A stretch of 12,985 nucleotides of DNA from Prevotellaceae bacterium (GTDB taxonomy: Bacteria > Bacteroidota > Bacteroidia > Bacteroidales > Bacteroidaceae): NCBI GenBank assembly GCA_030523505.1, contig JAUNIK010000031.1, forward strand, positions 1 to 12,985, given 5' to 3'. The translations under genes were made by a program, and so were the position numbers. The notes under the pieces were generated by a model. That model was not told the origin of the DNA. It did not search any database and saw only the letters and a list, made by a program, of their open reading frames with translations. Within the stretch, counting starts at the first letter, position 1, and each line of letters begins with the position of its first letter. This document shows, piece after piece, positions 1 through 8,411 of the stretch.

Positions 1-1499
1 TCGTTCATCTGTGAGGTTAAATCGTCCAAGCTGTTAAGGATGTCAACACAGTTAATACCTACGGTTGCTCGTTGCTTCCAGAATTTGTATTCTACTGATG
101 CATTCCAGAGACATACATTACGATTGGCTTCCTTGAGTTCATAGCCCGAATATGCACGCATGTCTAATGATGAAGCAAGGATAAAATGTTTTGTGATGTT
201 GTATTTCGCTTCTGCAGAAATGCTGGCAAGCCTTGTGTTCGCCCCGTGGTGATAGTAATCGTTGACGCGGTGTGAAAGTGAATATTTTATGTCAAAATAT
301 GTGACAAGGCTTTTGTTGGAATATGATGGTGAAAGATCAAATACCAGATTGTGATTATTGCTGATACCCTTCTGTGATGAGTCGGAGCCAGCCACTTCAA
401 CATAGTTGGCCGAACGTGAGAAGTTGTATGAAGTCTTGGCATCGAGTTTCACCTCACCGATATATGTTCCGTAACTTATAGAAGCCCCGGCTAACATATT
501 TCCATTGATATTTGTTGGCATAGTAATGCGCTGGCCAGTCTGGTTGTTGTATTTTGTATATGTGCTGAAAGCATTCTGAATGAGAGCCAGATTGGCGTTT
601 GCCTTCAAGGCTCTACGTCGGAGCATTATATTGAAATTATGTGCGAATGACTGCTTTAGATTGCTGTTGCCCATACGGATGATCAATGGGTTGCTATAGT
701 CTCCCGTATCCATAAGTGTTCGTATCTCAGCAAGTGTAGGAATTCCACTATAATTGAAGGAATATATTTCGCTGAATCCTTTCATGTAGCTTGCAGTGAA
801 GGTAGGACTAACCATTAGCGAACACATGGTAGTATCGCGTGATGTACCATTTGCATAAGCCACATCGCCCCATCGCTGAACAGCCGAAACGGTCACACCC
901 GTCATCATATAGAAAGATGATTTCCTTATGTTGATTGCCACATTGACATTATGGTCAAGATTCCTCTCGCTGTATTTGTAACTGAGGTCGTGGTCGATAT
1001 CGAGTTCAGTGCTGTATATGTTACCCGAGTATAGGTTGTAATCAGATTTTTTGTTCAGGTAGTTGCATTTATACCCGAAATCCAAAGAGACGGGAAAGAG
1101 TCCATTGATTCTTTTCCCCAATCCTACATTCAGTGCTGTTTCGCCCCTCAGTGAGATGTTCTCCGAAGGTGTGAGTATGCGTTGAGTGAACGCCGTTGAT
1201 GCAATGTCATCCTCAACATACGATATCGTCTGGTTTTTGAGCGATTCCTTTTCCGAATGTGCAAAAGCAAAGGTCCCGTTAGCCTTCAATGTTATATTGC
1301 GGAATAATCGCATATATCTGTTGCTCCAATCAAGGTCACGGCTGTCGCTATGATTCGTTGTGTTGCCTTCTGAATGGTTTATGCCTTCTGCATCACTACT
1401 GTTGCCGCTTAATGAGGAACTGTTATTGTATCCAAGATGCAAGTTTGAGTGCAGATTGTTGGATATGTTGTTGTTTTCCAGCGACACCGACCCCCCCAT
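1..1499 (-). pseudogene. Barrel portion of the frameshifted outer-membrane protein (C-terminal fragment, runs off left edge)
   Basis: I translated this strand by hand: the frame entered after the G run (first codon TCG at 1490) stays open for 496 codons to the window edge. It encodes a beta-barrel of the outer-membrane receptor type, with alternating aromatic and polar strands and many Asn/Ser/Tyr. A stretch at 711-652 reads NPLIIRMGNSNLKQSFAHN, typical of the barrel of Bacteroidetes OMP_b-brl / carboxypeptidase-regulatory-like receptors. It is the direct continuation of the fragment at 2646-1423: dropping one G joins them as ...NNYGG-SVSLENNNISNN.... An ATG lies in this frame at 1499-1497, at the edge of the G run, so gene callers may report a separate gene starting there. 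That product would lack a signal peptide and plug, so on its own it is unlikely to reach the outer membrane. The true C terminus lies beyond the window. Confidence 0.8.
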
Positions 1500-2646
1500 A
1501 GTTGTTGCTGGTCGCATCCGTCCGTGAGGTCGATCGGGTTACTCGTGTGGTTTCTGGCATAAACATCTGCTCCATAGCATCTTGCTGTGTAGATGTTTCT
1601 CCATGGTTGAAATCATGTTGCGATGAGGCTATTATCTTTCCGAACTGCTGGTGATAATATATATCAGCATGATCTTTGATGTTCTTTCTCATCACGGTAT
1701 TTTTGTCTGGCAAACGACTATGACTGGCATTGCCTTTTGTCTGTGGGCCTTTTTTGATATATAGCATACCCTCAACACTGGCAATATAATCTGGTTTCGA
1801 TGCCAGGTTCTTGCCTAACTTTGCCTCGGCAGATGCCACAATGTCGGTAGGCTGCTTTGTTACCATGTCCATGACAAGGTTCTTCTTGTTGTCGTTATCA
1901 AATGAATCGGTCTTTGCCTCGTAGAGTTTCAACTGTTTCAGTTTCTCATTGAGGATGTTATTCAGTGCAACACTCACCTGCCCACGAAAAAACGTCTCAC
2001 CGTTCAGGCGCATTTCGTGTATCAACTGATCCTGATAGGTTAGCACTCCTTCACGATAACTTAGTCCGGGCAGTCGTCTAACCAGTTCGAGCAATAGCGA
2101 CCCGCTGGGCATTTCAAAGGCATCGGTATTAAAGATGAGGGTATCACCTCGCTGGTACATTTTCTGTAGTTCGCCAATAATCTGCACTTCCTCGATAGTG
2201 GCGGGCTTGCTATGCATGATATAATGAGGAATGTCTATAAGGTATTCGCGGTTTTTGCCCTCTTTTCTGACAGTAGGGCTTATGATGGTGTCAAGGGGTT
2301 CAAAACCGATATGGCTCACCCGGAAGCGCACGCGTGAATCCTTTATTTTTGCATTTGTCCTGAAGGAAAGCCTGAACTGCCCCTCAACCGATGTTGTGCA
2401 GATGTCTCTCAGTGTGGTATCGGCGAGTGCTGTTAGTTCTACCGACGCACCTTCAAGTTTGTATGGCTCCGAAGAAAATTCATCTTCACCGTACATACAA
2501 CCAACAGCTCGAAAAGCATGGCGTGGCGCCTCTATTTTAATGTTGGACATAGAAATAGAAGGCATATACACAACCTCTTGTGCCCAACTGTGCAGGCACA
2601 AGAGAGTATATGTTATAAGTGTAAGCAAAAATCTTTTCTGCACCAT
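1423..2646 (-). CDS. N-terminal part of an outer-membrane beta-barrel receptor (regulatory-like domain plus plug), cut short by a frameshift
   Basis: A 407-residue reading frame whose last 22 residues are out-of-frame junk. Residues 1-22 are a signal peptide (ending HSWA-Q). Residues about 45-140 form a carboxypeptidase-regulatory-like beta-sandwich with the family pattern GFEPLDTII. Residues about 165-265 form a plug-like domain (GDTLIFNTDAF, LVRRLPGLSYREG, LNGETFFRG). The barrel begins near residue 270. After Tyr383-Gly384-Gly385 the frame shifts in a run of seven G and stops at 1423. Proteins of this family are usually about 850-950 residues, and the rejoined product here would exceed 880. 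It is probably an outer-membrane transporter or adhesin-like barrel; the ligand is unknown. It is the second gene of an operon, 28 bp after the small secreted protein, with which it shares a related domain. As written the gene is non-functional unless the tract slips or the base is a sequencing error. Confidence 0.8.
   Translation of the reverse strand: MVQKRFLLTLITYTLLCLHSWAQEVVYMPSISMSNIKIEAPRHAFRAVGCMYGEDEFSSEPYKLEGASVELTALADTTLRDICTTSVEGQFRLSFRTNAKIKDSRVRFRVSHIGFEPLDTIISPTVRKEGKNREYLIDIPHYIMHSKPATIEEVQIIGELQKMYQRGDTLIFNTDAFEMPSGSLLLELVRRLPGLSYREGVLTYQDQLIHEMRLNGETFFRGQVSVALNNILNEKLKQLKLYEAKTDSFDNDNKKNLVMDMVTKQPTDIVASAEAKLGKNLASKPDYIASVEGMLYIKKGPQTKGNASHSRLPDKNTVMRKNIKDHADIYYHQQFGKIIASSQHDFNHGETSTQQDAMEQMFMPETTRVTRSTSRTDATSNNYGGVGVAGKQQHIQQSALKLASWIQ
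1491..1497 (-). repeat. Run of seven G (coding strand) at the frameshift point
   Basis: The coding strand reads TAT-GGGGGGG-TCG. With six G, the Tyr-Gly-Gly codons run straight into the long open downstream frame. With seven, translation stops 22 codons later. Mononucleotide runs inside surface-protein genes are a classic slipped-strand switch, but seven is short for that and is also a common site of sequencing error. The position and the effect on frame are seen directly; any switching role is inference. Confidence 0.7.
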
Positions 2647-2674
2647 CTGCTATTTCAATGTCCTTGCCCTAGTT

Positions 2675-3169
2675 TTACTCCTTGTTTGCCTCTCCTATCT
2701 TGTCCTTCTTTGAGGCTGCTTGTTTCAGGTAGAGTCCAATGAACAATAAAAGATTATGATTCTCACCGTATTGCACATCTTTGAGAGTGACAACCGAATC
2801 AACCGGTTCGTAACCAGTGGCTGATGCTTTCAAGCGGTAATTCAAGTCCTTCACCTTCTTATTAGTTCGTTTTACATATCTGAAAAAACCATTTTCGTCC
2901 GAAGTAATTGTTTCTGGTGAAAAGGTCTCTGTAACCGGTGCTACTTCTATCTGGCCATTTGCCAGTTTGCATGTATCCCCGACCTCACTTATTCCGTTCA
3001 AATGACCTGTGATGGTAATATTGAAACGCTTGTTCTCTGGAATACTTAGCGCAGAATTACCAGTAAAGTCAATACGAAACATCTCTTTCTCTCCCCCTTT
3101 TATCTCTACCTGAGCATATCCGCTAAATGCGCAAACGGCAAATATGACGGCTAATAGAATTCTTTTCAT
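2675..3169 (-). CDS. Small secreted protein: stand-alone carboxypeptidase-regulatory-like domain
   Basis: 164 residues from the ATG at 3169. I prefer this start over the in-frame ATG at 3205 because it places the signal peptide right at the N terminus (MKRILLAVIFAVCAFSGYAQ, cleavage before or at Gln20-Val21). The remainder, about residues 45-150, is one beta-sandwich domain. Residues 95-122 (FFRYVKRTNKKVKD...ATGYEPVDSVV) match the start of the next gene's product (FRLSFRTNAKIKD...HIGFEPLDTII), so the two are related. There is no lipobox Cys, no barrel and no catalytic motif; the C terminus is a short Lys-rich tail. It is the first gene after the minus-strand promoter, 28 bp ahead of the barrel gene, and is presumably exported to the periplasm. 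It could be a periplasmic partner of that barrel, a split-off extra domain, or unrelated in function. The domain call is good; the role is unknown. Confidence 0.7.
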   Translation of the reverse strand: MKRILLAVIFAVCAFSGYAQVEIKGGEKEMFRIDFTGNSALSIPENKRFNITITGHLNGISEVGDTCKLANGQIEVAPVTETFSPETITSDENGFFRYVKRTNKKVKDLNYRLKASATGYEPVDSVVTLKDVQYGENHNLLLFIGLYLKQAASKKDKIGEANKE

Positions 3170-3233
3170 AATTGATAATTTGTTTTTTGTATTTGGGTGA
3201 TACATAATGAAACGCTTTTTTTGTGTCTCGTTG

Positions 3234-3264
3234 CAAAATTATGAAAAAAATCAAATATTTCAAA
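3234..3264 (-). promoter_or_regulatory. Bacteroidetes-type promoter for the minus-strand operon
   Basis: On the minus strand, a -33 box TTTG (3264-3261) and a -7 box TAATTTTG (3241-3234) are separated by exactly 19 bp. This fits the established Bacteroides consensus TTTG-N19-TAnnTTTG. Transcription would start near 3228, giving a leader of about 60 nt to the ATG at 3169. The match is seen directly; use in the cell is inferred. Confidence 0.65.
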
Positions 3265-3324
3265 GAGAATATCAAGAAAATGAAAGTAAAAGGGCGCTTT
3301 GTGTTTGTTTTAGTGGGGAATATG

Positions 3325-3355
3325 CTTGTTTCTGCTGATTTTTTTGTTAACTTTG
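3325..3355 (+). promoter_or_regulatory. Bacteroidetes-type promoter for the SusC/SusD operon
   Basis: A -7 box TAACTTTG (3348-3355) fits TAnnTTTG. Nineteen bases upstream is CTTG (3325-3328), a one-mismatch -33 box. Transcription would start near 3361, leaving a leader of about 85 nt before the ATG at 3448. It is back to back with the minus-strand promoter, about 60-85 bp away, so the two operons share one control region. I see no strong palindromic operator between them. Confidence 0.55.
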
Positions 3356-3447
3356 TAGCGAATTTTTCCAGCGATAACATTTTCGTTGTTAGTGGATGTT
3401 TTCAGAGCAATTAAAAATCGTTTATTAGAAATAAGAACACTGAAACA

Positions 3448-6400
3448 ATGCAGAGCAATCATTCGTTTTTAGGACGAGCAATTCTTGCTGCGCTGCTGTT
3501 GCTGTTTGTGGCAACAGGGGCTATGGCGCAATCTGCCAATGAGAAGCTGTCGGGTAGAGTCCTCGACTCTGACGGCAATCCTGTGGTGGGTGCGATAGTG
3601 AAGAGTCGCTCGGGTAAGTCAAGCGCTGTGACCGATGCCGATGGTAATTTTACTATCAAGGCTGATGGTAACACTGTTATTATTGAGGTGAGTTACCTCG
3701 GTATGAAAACCGCCACCTGGAAGGGAAAACCTACACAGACGGCAAAGGTGACTCTTGTAGATGACAATCAGATGTTGGACGATGTCGTAGTGACTGGTTA
3801 TCAGCAGTTGGACCGTCGCAACCTCACTTCTTCCGTAGTATCAAAGGACATGTCGGAGTTGGAGATCAAGGGTGTGAGCGATTTGTCGAAGATGCTGGAA
3901 GGTAAGATTCCTGACTTGGTGACTATGACAAACTCTGGTGAGGTGAATGCCACAAACAAGATCCGTATCCGTGGTACCAGCACATTGGTCGGCAACCGTG
4001 AACCACTGTGGGTTCTCGACGGTATCATCCTTACTGATGCCGTAAACCTGTCGTCGGATGTGCTGAACGATCCTGACTATGTGAACCGTATTGGTAATGC
4101 CATTGCCGGTATCAACCCACAGGATATCCAGCGTATCGATGTCTTGAAGGATGCTGCGGCGACAGCGCTTTATGGTACCCGTGCTGCCAACGGTGTTATC
4201 GTCATCACTACCAAAAGCGGTAGAGAGGGAAAACCGATGGTTAGTTACTCATTGCAGACCACTTTCCGCAAGCGTCCTTACTATTCCGATGGTAAGATCA
4301 ATTTGATGAACTCGGCAGAGCGAATGCAGTTCTCGCAGCAGTTGGCAGAGATGCATTTCGCCTATCCAAGTAATATGGCAAAGGTGGGCTACGAAGAGGC
4401 ACTGCGCCAGTTGTACTCTGGCGAAATCAATCGCGAGGAGTTCAATGCACTCATCAAGCAGATGTCGGCTGAGAACACCGACTGGTTTGATATCCTGTGC
4501 CATAACACCTTGTCGCAGGATCACTCGCTCTCTGTTTCCGGAGGTGCTGAGAAGGTGCGCTACTACACCTCTTTGGGTTTCACCGATCAGAATGATGTTG
4601 TTAAGGGAAGTCTCAACCGCCGCTATACTGCCATGGCGAAGATCAACTACGACATAACAAGCAAACTCAAGGCAGAGTTCAACTTCAACGGCAATGTCAA
4701 CGACCGCGAGTATTCTGCCAGCGACATCAACCCTATCAACTATGCTTATAAGATAAGCCGCACCATTCCTTGCTTCAATGAGGACGGCTCATATTACAAA
4801 TATCTGAAGCATGTGTACAACGATGCTGGTTCTGACGACTTGGGGTATAATATCCTCAACGATATGGACAACAGTTACACCAAGCAGAACACCAATGCTG
4901 CGATAGCAACTGCCAGCCTGCGTTATCAGCCTACCGACGAGATTTTCATCAATGGTGTGTTCTCTGCCAATGTTTCGAATGCCCAGATTAAGGAGTATCA
5001 CGGCGAGAAGTCGTGGATGATGACCAGTGCCCGTATGTGCGAGGCTGGTAAGACTCCGTCAAGCAGCAGTCTTGCTCCTTTCGGTGGACAGCTCGACCGC
5101 AAGCACAATGGCACTATTGGTTGGACTGGTCGTGTGCAGGGTAACTACAACCATTATTTTGATAAGGACAAGCATCATAACATGAATGTAGCCCTCGGTT
5201 TCGAGGCAAGTTCAAGTCATTACACAGGTGATTCCTATGTGCAGCGCGGTTACTATCCTGAGCGTGGTGAGACCTTTGCGCAGGATATCGATGCTAAATA
5301 CGAGAACTACTGGGCTTGGGTGCGCCGACATGTGCCATCGATAACCGATACCAAGAGCAATATGCTGTCGGTATATGCTACACTGTCCTACAGTTACAAG
5401 AACCTCTTCACCGTCAATGCCAATGGCCGTTACGACGGATCCAACAAGTTTGGTTCGCGCAGCAATGAGAAACTTCTACCTATCTGGTCGGTATCGGGCA
5501 ATGCCAACCTTATGGATATCTTCAAGATCGACCTGCCTTGGCTTGAAATGCTCACATTGAAGTCATCATACGGTGAACAGGGAAACATGCTCGACAACCA
5601 GTCGCCGCAACTCATCATCAAGAAAGGCAGTTACGACACCTTCTATGAGAGTTTCATCTCAACGGCGGCATATTTCGCAAACCCTGACCTCCGATGGGAG
5701 AAGACTCACTCTTTCAATGTTGGTTTGCAGACATCAGTGCTCCGCAACCGCCTGCAGTTTGAGGCAGAGTATTATCGTAAGCGCACCACCGATGCGTTTA
5801 TGAACAAGACCATCTCCGATATCAACGGATACACATCGTATGTGGTCAACTCGGGTGAGATCACCAACAGCGGTTTCAACTTCACAGTGACCGCAACACC
5901 TATCAAGACAAAGGATTTCTACTGGATTATCTCGGGCAACCTTTCTAAGATATATAATAAGGTGAAGACCCTGCCGGGTACAGAGAGTTACTTCCTCAAC
6001 GACTTCCTCAACGGTACTGCCATTGTGCAGGGAATGCCTGTCGGCACCTTCTATTCATATCGCTTCGCGGGATTGAGTCCAGTAAACGGTGGTCCGCTGT
6101 TTGACGATGGTGAGGAACACCAGAATGAACTTGCCAACCTCAACCAGTATGATTTCTATACCACAGTGCTCGAGGCAACGGGCCGTCGTGAGCCTAATGT
6201 CACAGGAAGTCTCAGCAATACACTGACATATAAGCAGTGGCGACTCACCACCTCATTGCTCTTTAACTTTGGTGCCAACACACGCCTGTTCCGCCTGTTC
6301 GATGGCTATACACAAGGTCGTATGTTTGCATCAGACGAAAATGCTAACCGTGACTTGATGAACCGATGGATGATGCCGGGCGATGAACAGACGACGATTA

Positions 6401-6768
6401 TCCCTGCTATCATCGGTGGTGGCGAGGCAAACACCATGAACCACTATACCAGCAACTGGACCAACAATGTGGGTTGGAGTGGTCCTAAACTCCACGACAA
6501 TGCGTGGACACAGTTTGATTATTGCAACGCTCGTGTTGTCAGTGCCGACTATGTGAAACTGTCGAACATTGCCCTCACCTACGAGTTGAAGCAGAATCAG
6601 TTGGATAAGATTGGTCTCAACCGATTGGCAATCACCCTGAGCGGCTATAATCTCCACACTTGGTGCGACAAGCGACTCCGTGGCCAGACTCCTACACAGG
6701 GAGGATTCTCGGAGGTGCAACTCTCGGACATGCCTACATTTACACTGTCTTTGAATGTTAACTTTTAA
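3448..6768 (+). CDS. SusC/RagA-family TonB-dependent outer-membrane transporter
   Basis: 1106 residues, normal for the family. Residues 1-27 are a signal peptide (cleavage after AMA). Residues about 34-103 are a carboxypeptidase-regulatory-like domain (GRVLDSDGNPVVGAIV; VTDADGNFTI). A TonB-box-like DDVVVTGY lies at 111-118. The plug spans about 120-257 with the diagnostic IRIRGTSTL (173-180), PLWVLDGI (187-193) and DVLKDAAATALYGTRAANG (231-249). From about 265 to the end is the 22-strand-type barrel, finishing in a terminal Phe (SLNVNF) as outer-membrane barrels do. It imports a ligand across the outer membrane using TonB energy, with the next gene's SusD-like lipoprotein as lid. It is the first gene of a six-gene operon, 20 bp from SusD. 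The cargo cannot be read from sequence, and no neighbouring glycan enzyme points to a polysaccharide. Frame and domains are intact. Confidence 0.95.
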   Translation: MQSNHSFLGRAILAALLLLFVATGAMAQSANEKLSGRVLDSDGNPVVGAIVKSRSGKSSAVTDADGNFTIKADGNTVIIEVSYLGMKTATWKGKPTQTAKVTLVDDNQMLDDVVVTGYQQLDRRNLTSSVVSKDMSELEIKGVSDLSKMLEGKIPDLVTMTNSGEVNATNKIRIRGTSTLVGNREPLWVLDGIILTDAVNLSSDVLNDPDYVNRIGNAIAGINPQDIQRIDVLKDAAATALYGTRAANGVIVITTKSGREGKPMVSYSLQTTFRKRPYYSDGKINLMNSAERMQFSQQLAEMHFAYPSNMAKVGYEEALRQLYSGEINREEFNALIKQMSAENTDWFDILCHNTLSQDHSLSVSGGAEKVRYYTSLGFTDQNDVVKGSLNRRYTAMAKINYDITSKLKAEFNFNGNVNDREYSASDINPINYAYKISRTIPCFNEDGSYYKYLKHVYNDAGSDDLGYNILNDMDNSYTKQNTNAAIATASLRYQPTDEIFINGVFSANVSNAQIKEYHGEKSWMMTSARMCEAGKTPSSSSLAPFGGQLDRKHNGTIGWTGRVQGNYNHYFDKDKHHNMNVALGFEASSSHYTGDSYVQRGYYPERGETFAQDIDAKYENYWAWVRRHVPSITDTKSNMLSVYATLSYSYKNLFTVNANGRYDGSNKFGSRSNEKLLPIWSVSGNANLMDIFKIDLPWLEMLTLKSSYGEQGNMLDNQSPQLIIKKGSYDTFYESFISTAAYFANPDLRWEKTHSFNVGLQTSVLRNRLQFEAEYYRKRTTDAFMNKTISDINGYTSYVVNSGEITNSGFNFTVTATPIKTKDFYWIISGNLSKIYNKVKTLPGTESYFLNDFLNGTAIVQGMPVGTFYSYRFAGLSPVNGGPLFDDGEEHQNELANLNQYDFYTTVLEATGRREPNVTGSLSNTLTYKQWRLTTSLLFNFGANTRLFRLFDGYTQGRMFASDENANRDLMNRWMMPGDEQTTIIPAIIGGGEANTMNHYTSNWTNNVGWSGPKLHDNAWTQFDYCNARVVSADYVKLSNIALTYELKQNQLDKIGLNRLAITLSGYNLHTWCDKRLRGQTPTQGGFSEVQLSDMPTFTLSLNVNF

Positions 6769-6774
6769 TTGGCA

Positions 6775-6780
6775 AAGGAG
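6775..6780 (+). promoter_or_regulatory. Shine-Dalgarno-like ribosome site of the susD-like gene
   Basis: AAGGAG ends 8 bases before the ATG at 6789. Bacteroidetes genes usually lack such a motif, and the other genes of this operon show none this clear. It supports the chosen start and may help keep the SusD-like lipoprotein abundant relative to the barrel (inference). Confidence 0.45.
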
Positions 6781-6788
6781 AAATTATT

Positions 6789-8390
6789 ATGAGAACAAAG
6801 ATAACACATAAGTTCCTGTTTCTTATTTCTTTGGCTTTGACACTCACCTCGTGCAGCGGTTTCCTTGAGGAAGCCTCGCAGGACAAGGACTACATCCGTT
6901 CGTGGACCGACCTCGACGAACTGTTGAAGGGCGACTGCTATCTGCGTGCAGAGAACCACGGCGAGTTCACAAGCCACAACAATATGGGTATGTTCCTCCA
7001 TCTCCTTGCAGATGAAATCGAGGAGCACAATGCCGGTGGTTCCGAGGCAAGTTGCAAGAGCGATCAGCATCAGTATATGTTTGGCGTGATGTCATGGGCA
7101 TCGCGAATGGGCGCCTCGCAGGACAATACACAGTTCTTCTCTGAGAACCGTGAGTGGACACAGGTATATAAGCGCATCAACATTGCCAATAATGTGATCG
7201 AGGCAGCTAAGACAGTGCCACAGACAAACGACGAGGAGAGCAACGGCACACATAAAGTGCTCGCCGAAGCATATTTCCTTCGTGCATATTTCTATTTCTG
7301 GCTTACCAACATCTTCGCCAATCCTTATAACCCAGCCACAGCGGCTGACGAACTCGGTGTACCTCTGAAGATTTCGACCGAGATTCAGGATATTATGTTC
7401 ACACGTAACACCCTCAAGGAGTGCTACGACCAGATTCTTGCCGACCTCCTTGCTGCCGAGGAGCACATGGAGCAGGTGAAGGATTTCAGCCGAAAGAACA
7501 TCTATACAGCCAATCTGGAGTCGATACAGTTGCTTCTGTCAAGAGTGTATCTCTATGTTCAGGACTGGCAGAAGGCAAAGGAATACAGCCAGAAGGTCAT
7601 TGCCTCGCATCCTGCAATAGAAAACCTCCGTACTACGAAGAATGCGTTTATGGTGAAGAGCAATCCTGAGAATATCTTCTCTATGGGTGGATGCGACCTT
7701 ATGCGAATGATTGCTACCGATTATCAGTCGGTGAGAGTGGCATTGAACTTCTACAACTCTTATCATAAGGACGACCTGCGTAAGCAGCAGTGGTTCTGGA
7801 ATTATACTATGTTCACCGGCCTCACCATGGCACCTGCACCGAAGAAAGAATATGAGCCAACCGACAGTTACTATTACCAAGGCAATTATTCACTGCCATG
7901 TACATCAGAGCGTAATGAGACATCATCGCTTTTCTGGCTCCGTTCGGGCGAGGCATACCTCAATCTTGCCGAGGCTGAGGCTTACCTCGGAAACGAGGAA
8001 GCATCGAAAGCCACTCTCCTGCAACTGATGCAGAACCGCTATGCAGAGGGTGCTGCCGACCTGAAACTGGAGGAGACAGGCGATGAGTATATTGCCCGTT
8101 TGCGCGAGGAGCGTAAGTACGAACTGGCATGCCAGGGACATCGATGGTTCGACCTCCGTCGCTATCGTGTATGCCAGGCGGCGCCGAGTAAGGTTGCACT
8201 CCAGCATGTGTGGACAGTATATCGCGACAACTCTACTGGTAACATCCTCGAAACCCGCCTCTACAAACTGAATGAGGAGGATACAGGATGGACAGTAAAC
8301 ATACCTCACGAAGTGTTGGAATTCAATGTGGGAATGCCAGGCAACGGCAATCTTGACCGCGAGTATCAGGTTATTCCTTATCAGCCATAA
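6789..8390 (+). CDS. SusD/RagB-family surface lipoprotein
   Basis: 533 residues. It has a lipoprotein signal with lipobox LTSC (Cys22), so it is lipid-anchored and, like other SusD proteins, expected on the cell surface capping the SusC barrel. N-terminal SusD-like features include the helix with AEAYFLRAYFYFWLTNIF (159-176) and a TPR-like region around 205-275 (LKECYDQILADLLAAEEHM). The C-terminal SusD block holds SGEAYLNLAEAEAYLGN and, near residues 440-458, ERKYELACQGHRWFDLRR, the family's hallmark. It binds substrate and delivers it to the transporter encoded 20 bp upstream. A GSEASCK loop near 84-90 and scattered Cys are visible but have no known meaning. Family assignment is secure; the ligand is unknown. 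Confidence 0.94.
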   Translation: MRTKITHKFLFLISLALTLTSCSGFLEEASQDKDYIRSWTDLDELLKGDCYLRAENHGEFTSHNNMGMFLHLLADEIEEHNAGGSEASCKSDQHQYMFGVMSWASRMGASQDNTQFFSENREWTQVYKRINIANNVIEAAKTVPQTNDEESNGTHKVLAEAYFLRAYFYFWLTNIFANPYNPATAADELGVPLKISTEIQDIMFTRNTLKECYDQILADLLAAEEHMEQVKDFSRKNIYTANLESIQLLLSRVYLYVQDWQKAKEYSQKVIASHPAIENLRTTKNAFMVKSNPENIFSMGGCDLMRMIATDYQSVRVALNFYNSYHKDDLRKQQWFWNYTMFTGLTMAPAPKKEYEPTDSYYYQGNYSLPCTSERNETSSLFWLRSGEAYLNLAEAEAYLGNEEASKATLLQLMQNRYAEGAADLKLEETGDEYIARLREERKYELACQGHRWFDLRRYRVCQAAPSKVALQHVWTVYRDNSTGNILETRLYKLNEEDTGWTVNIPHEVLEFNVGMPGNGNLDREYQVIPYQP

Positions 8391-8411
8391 ACGAATCATA
8401 CCTATCAAAAA

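Noticed and set aside
2231..2713. A 160-codon open frame on the plus strand
   Set aside because: It is antisense to the plug and regulatory-like regions of the barrel gene, spans the gap between two minus-strand genes and has no recognisable domain.
3170..3205. An upstream in-frame ATG at 3205 for the small secreted protein
   Set aside because: It would put twelve polar residues before the signal peptide; the ATG at 3169 gives a standard signal peptide.
3223..3414. A 63-codon plus-strand frame in the divergent gap
   Set aside because: It overlaps both promoters and is A/T-rich with a low-complexity product; it is best explained as chance.
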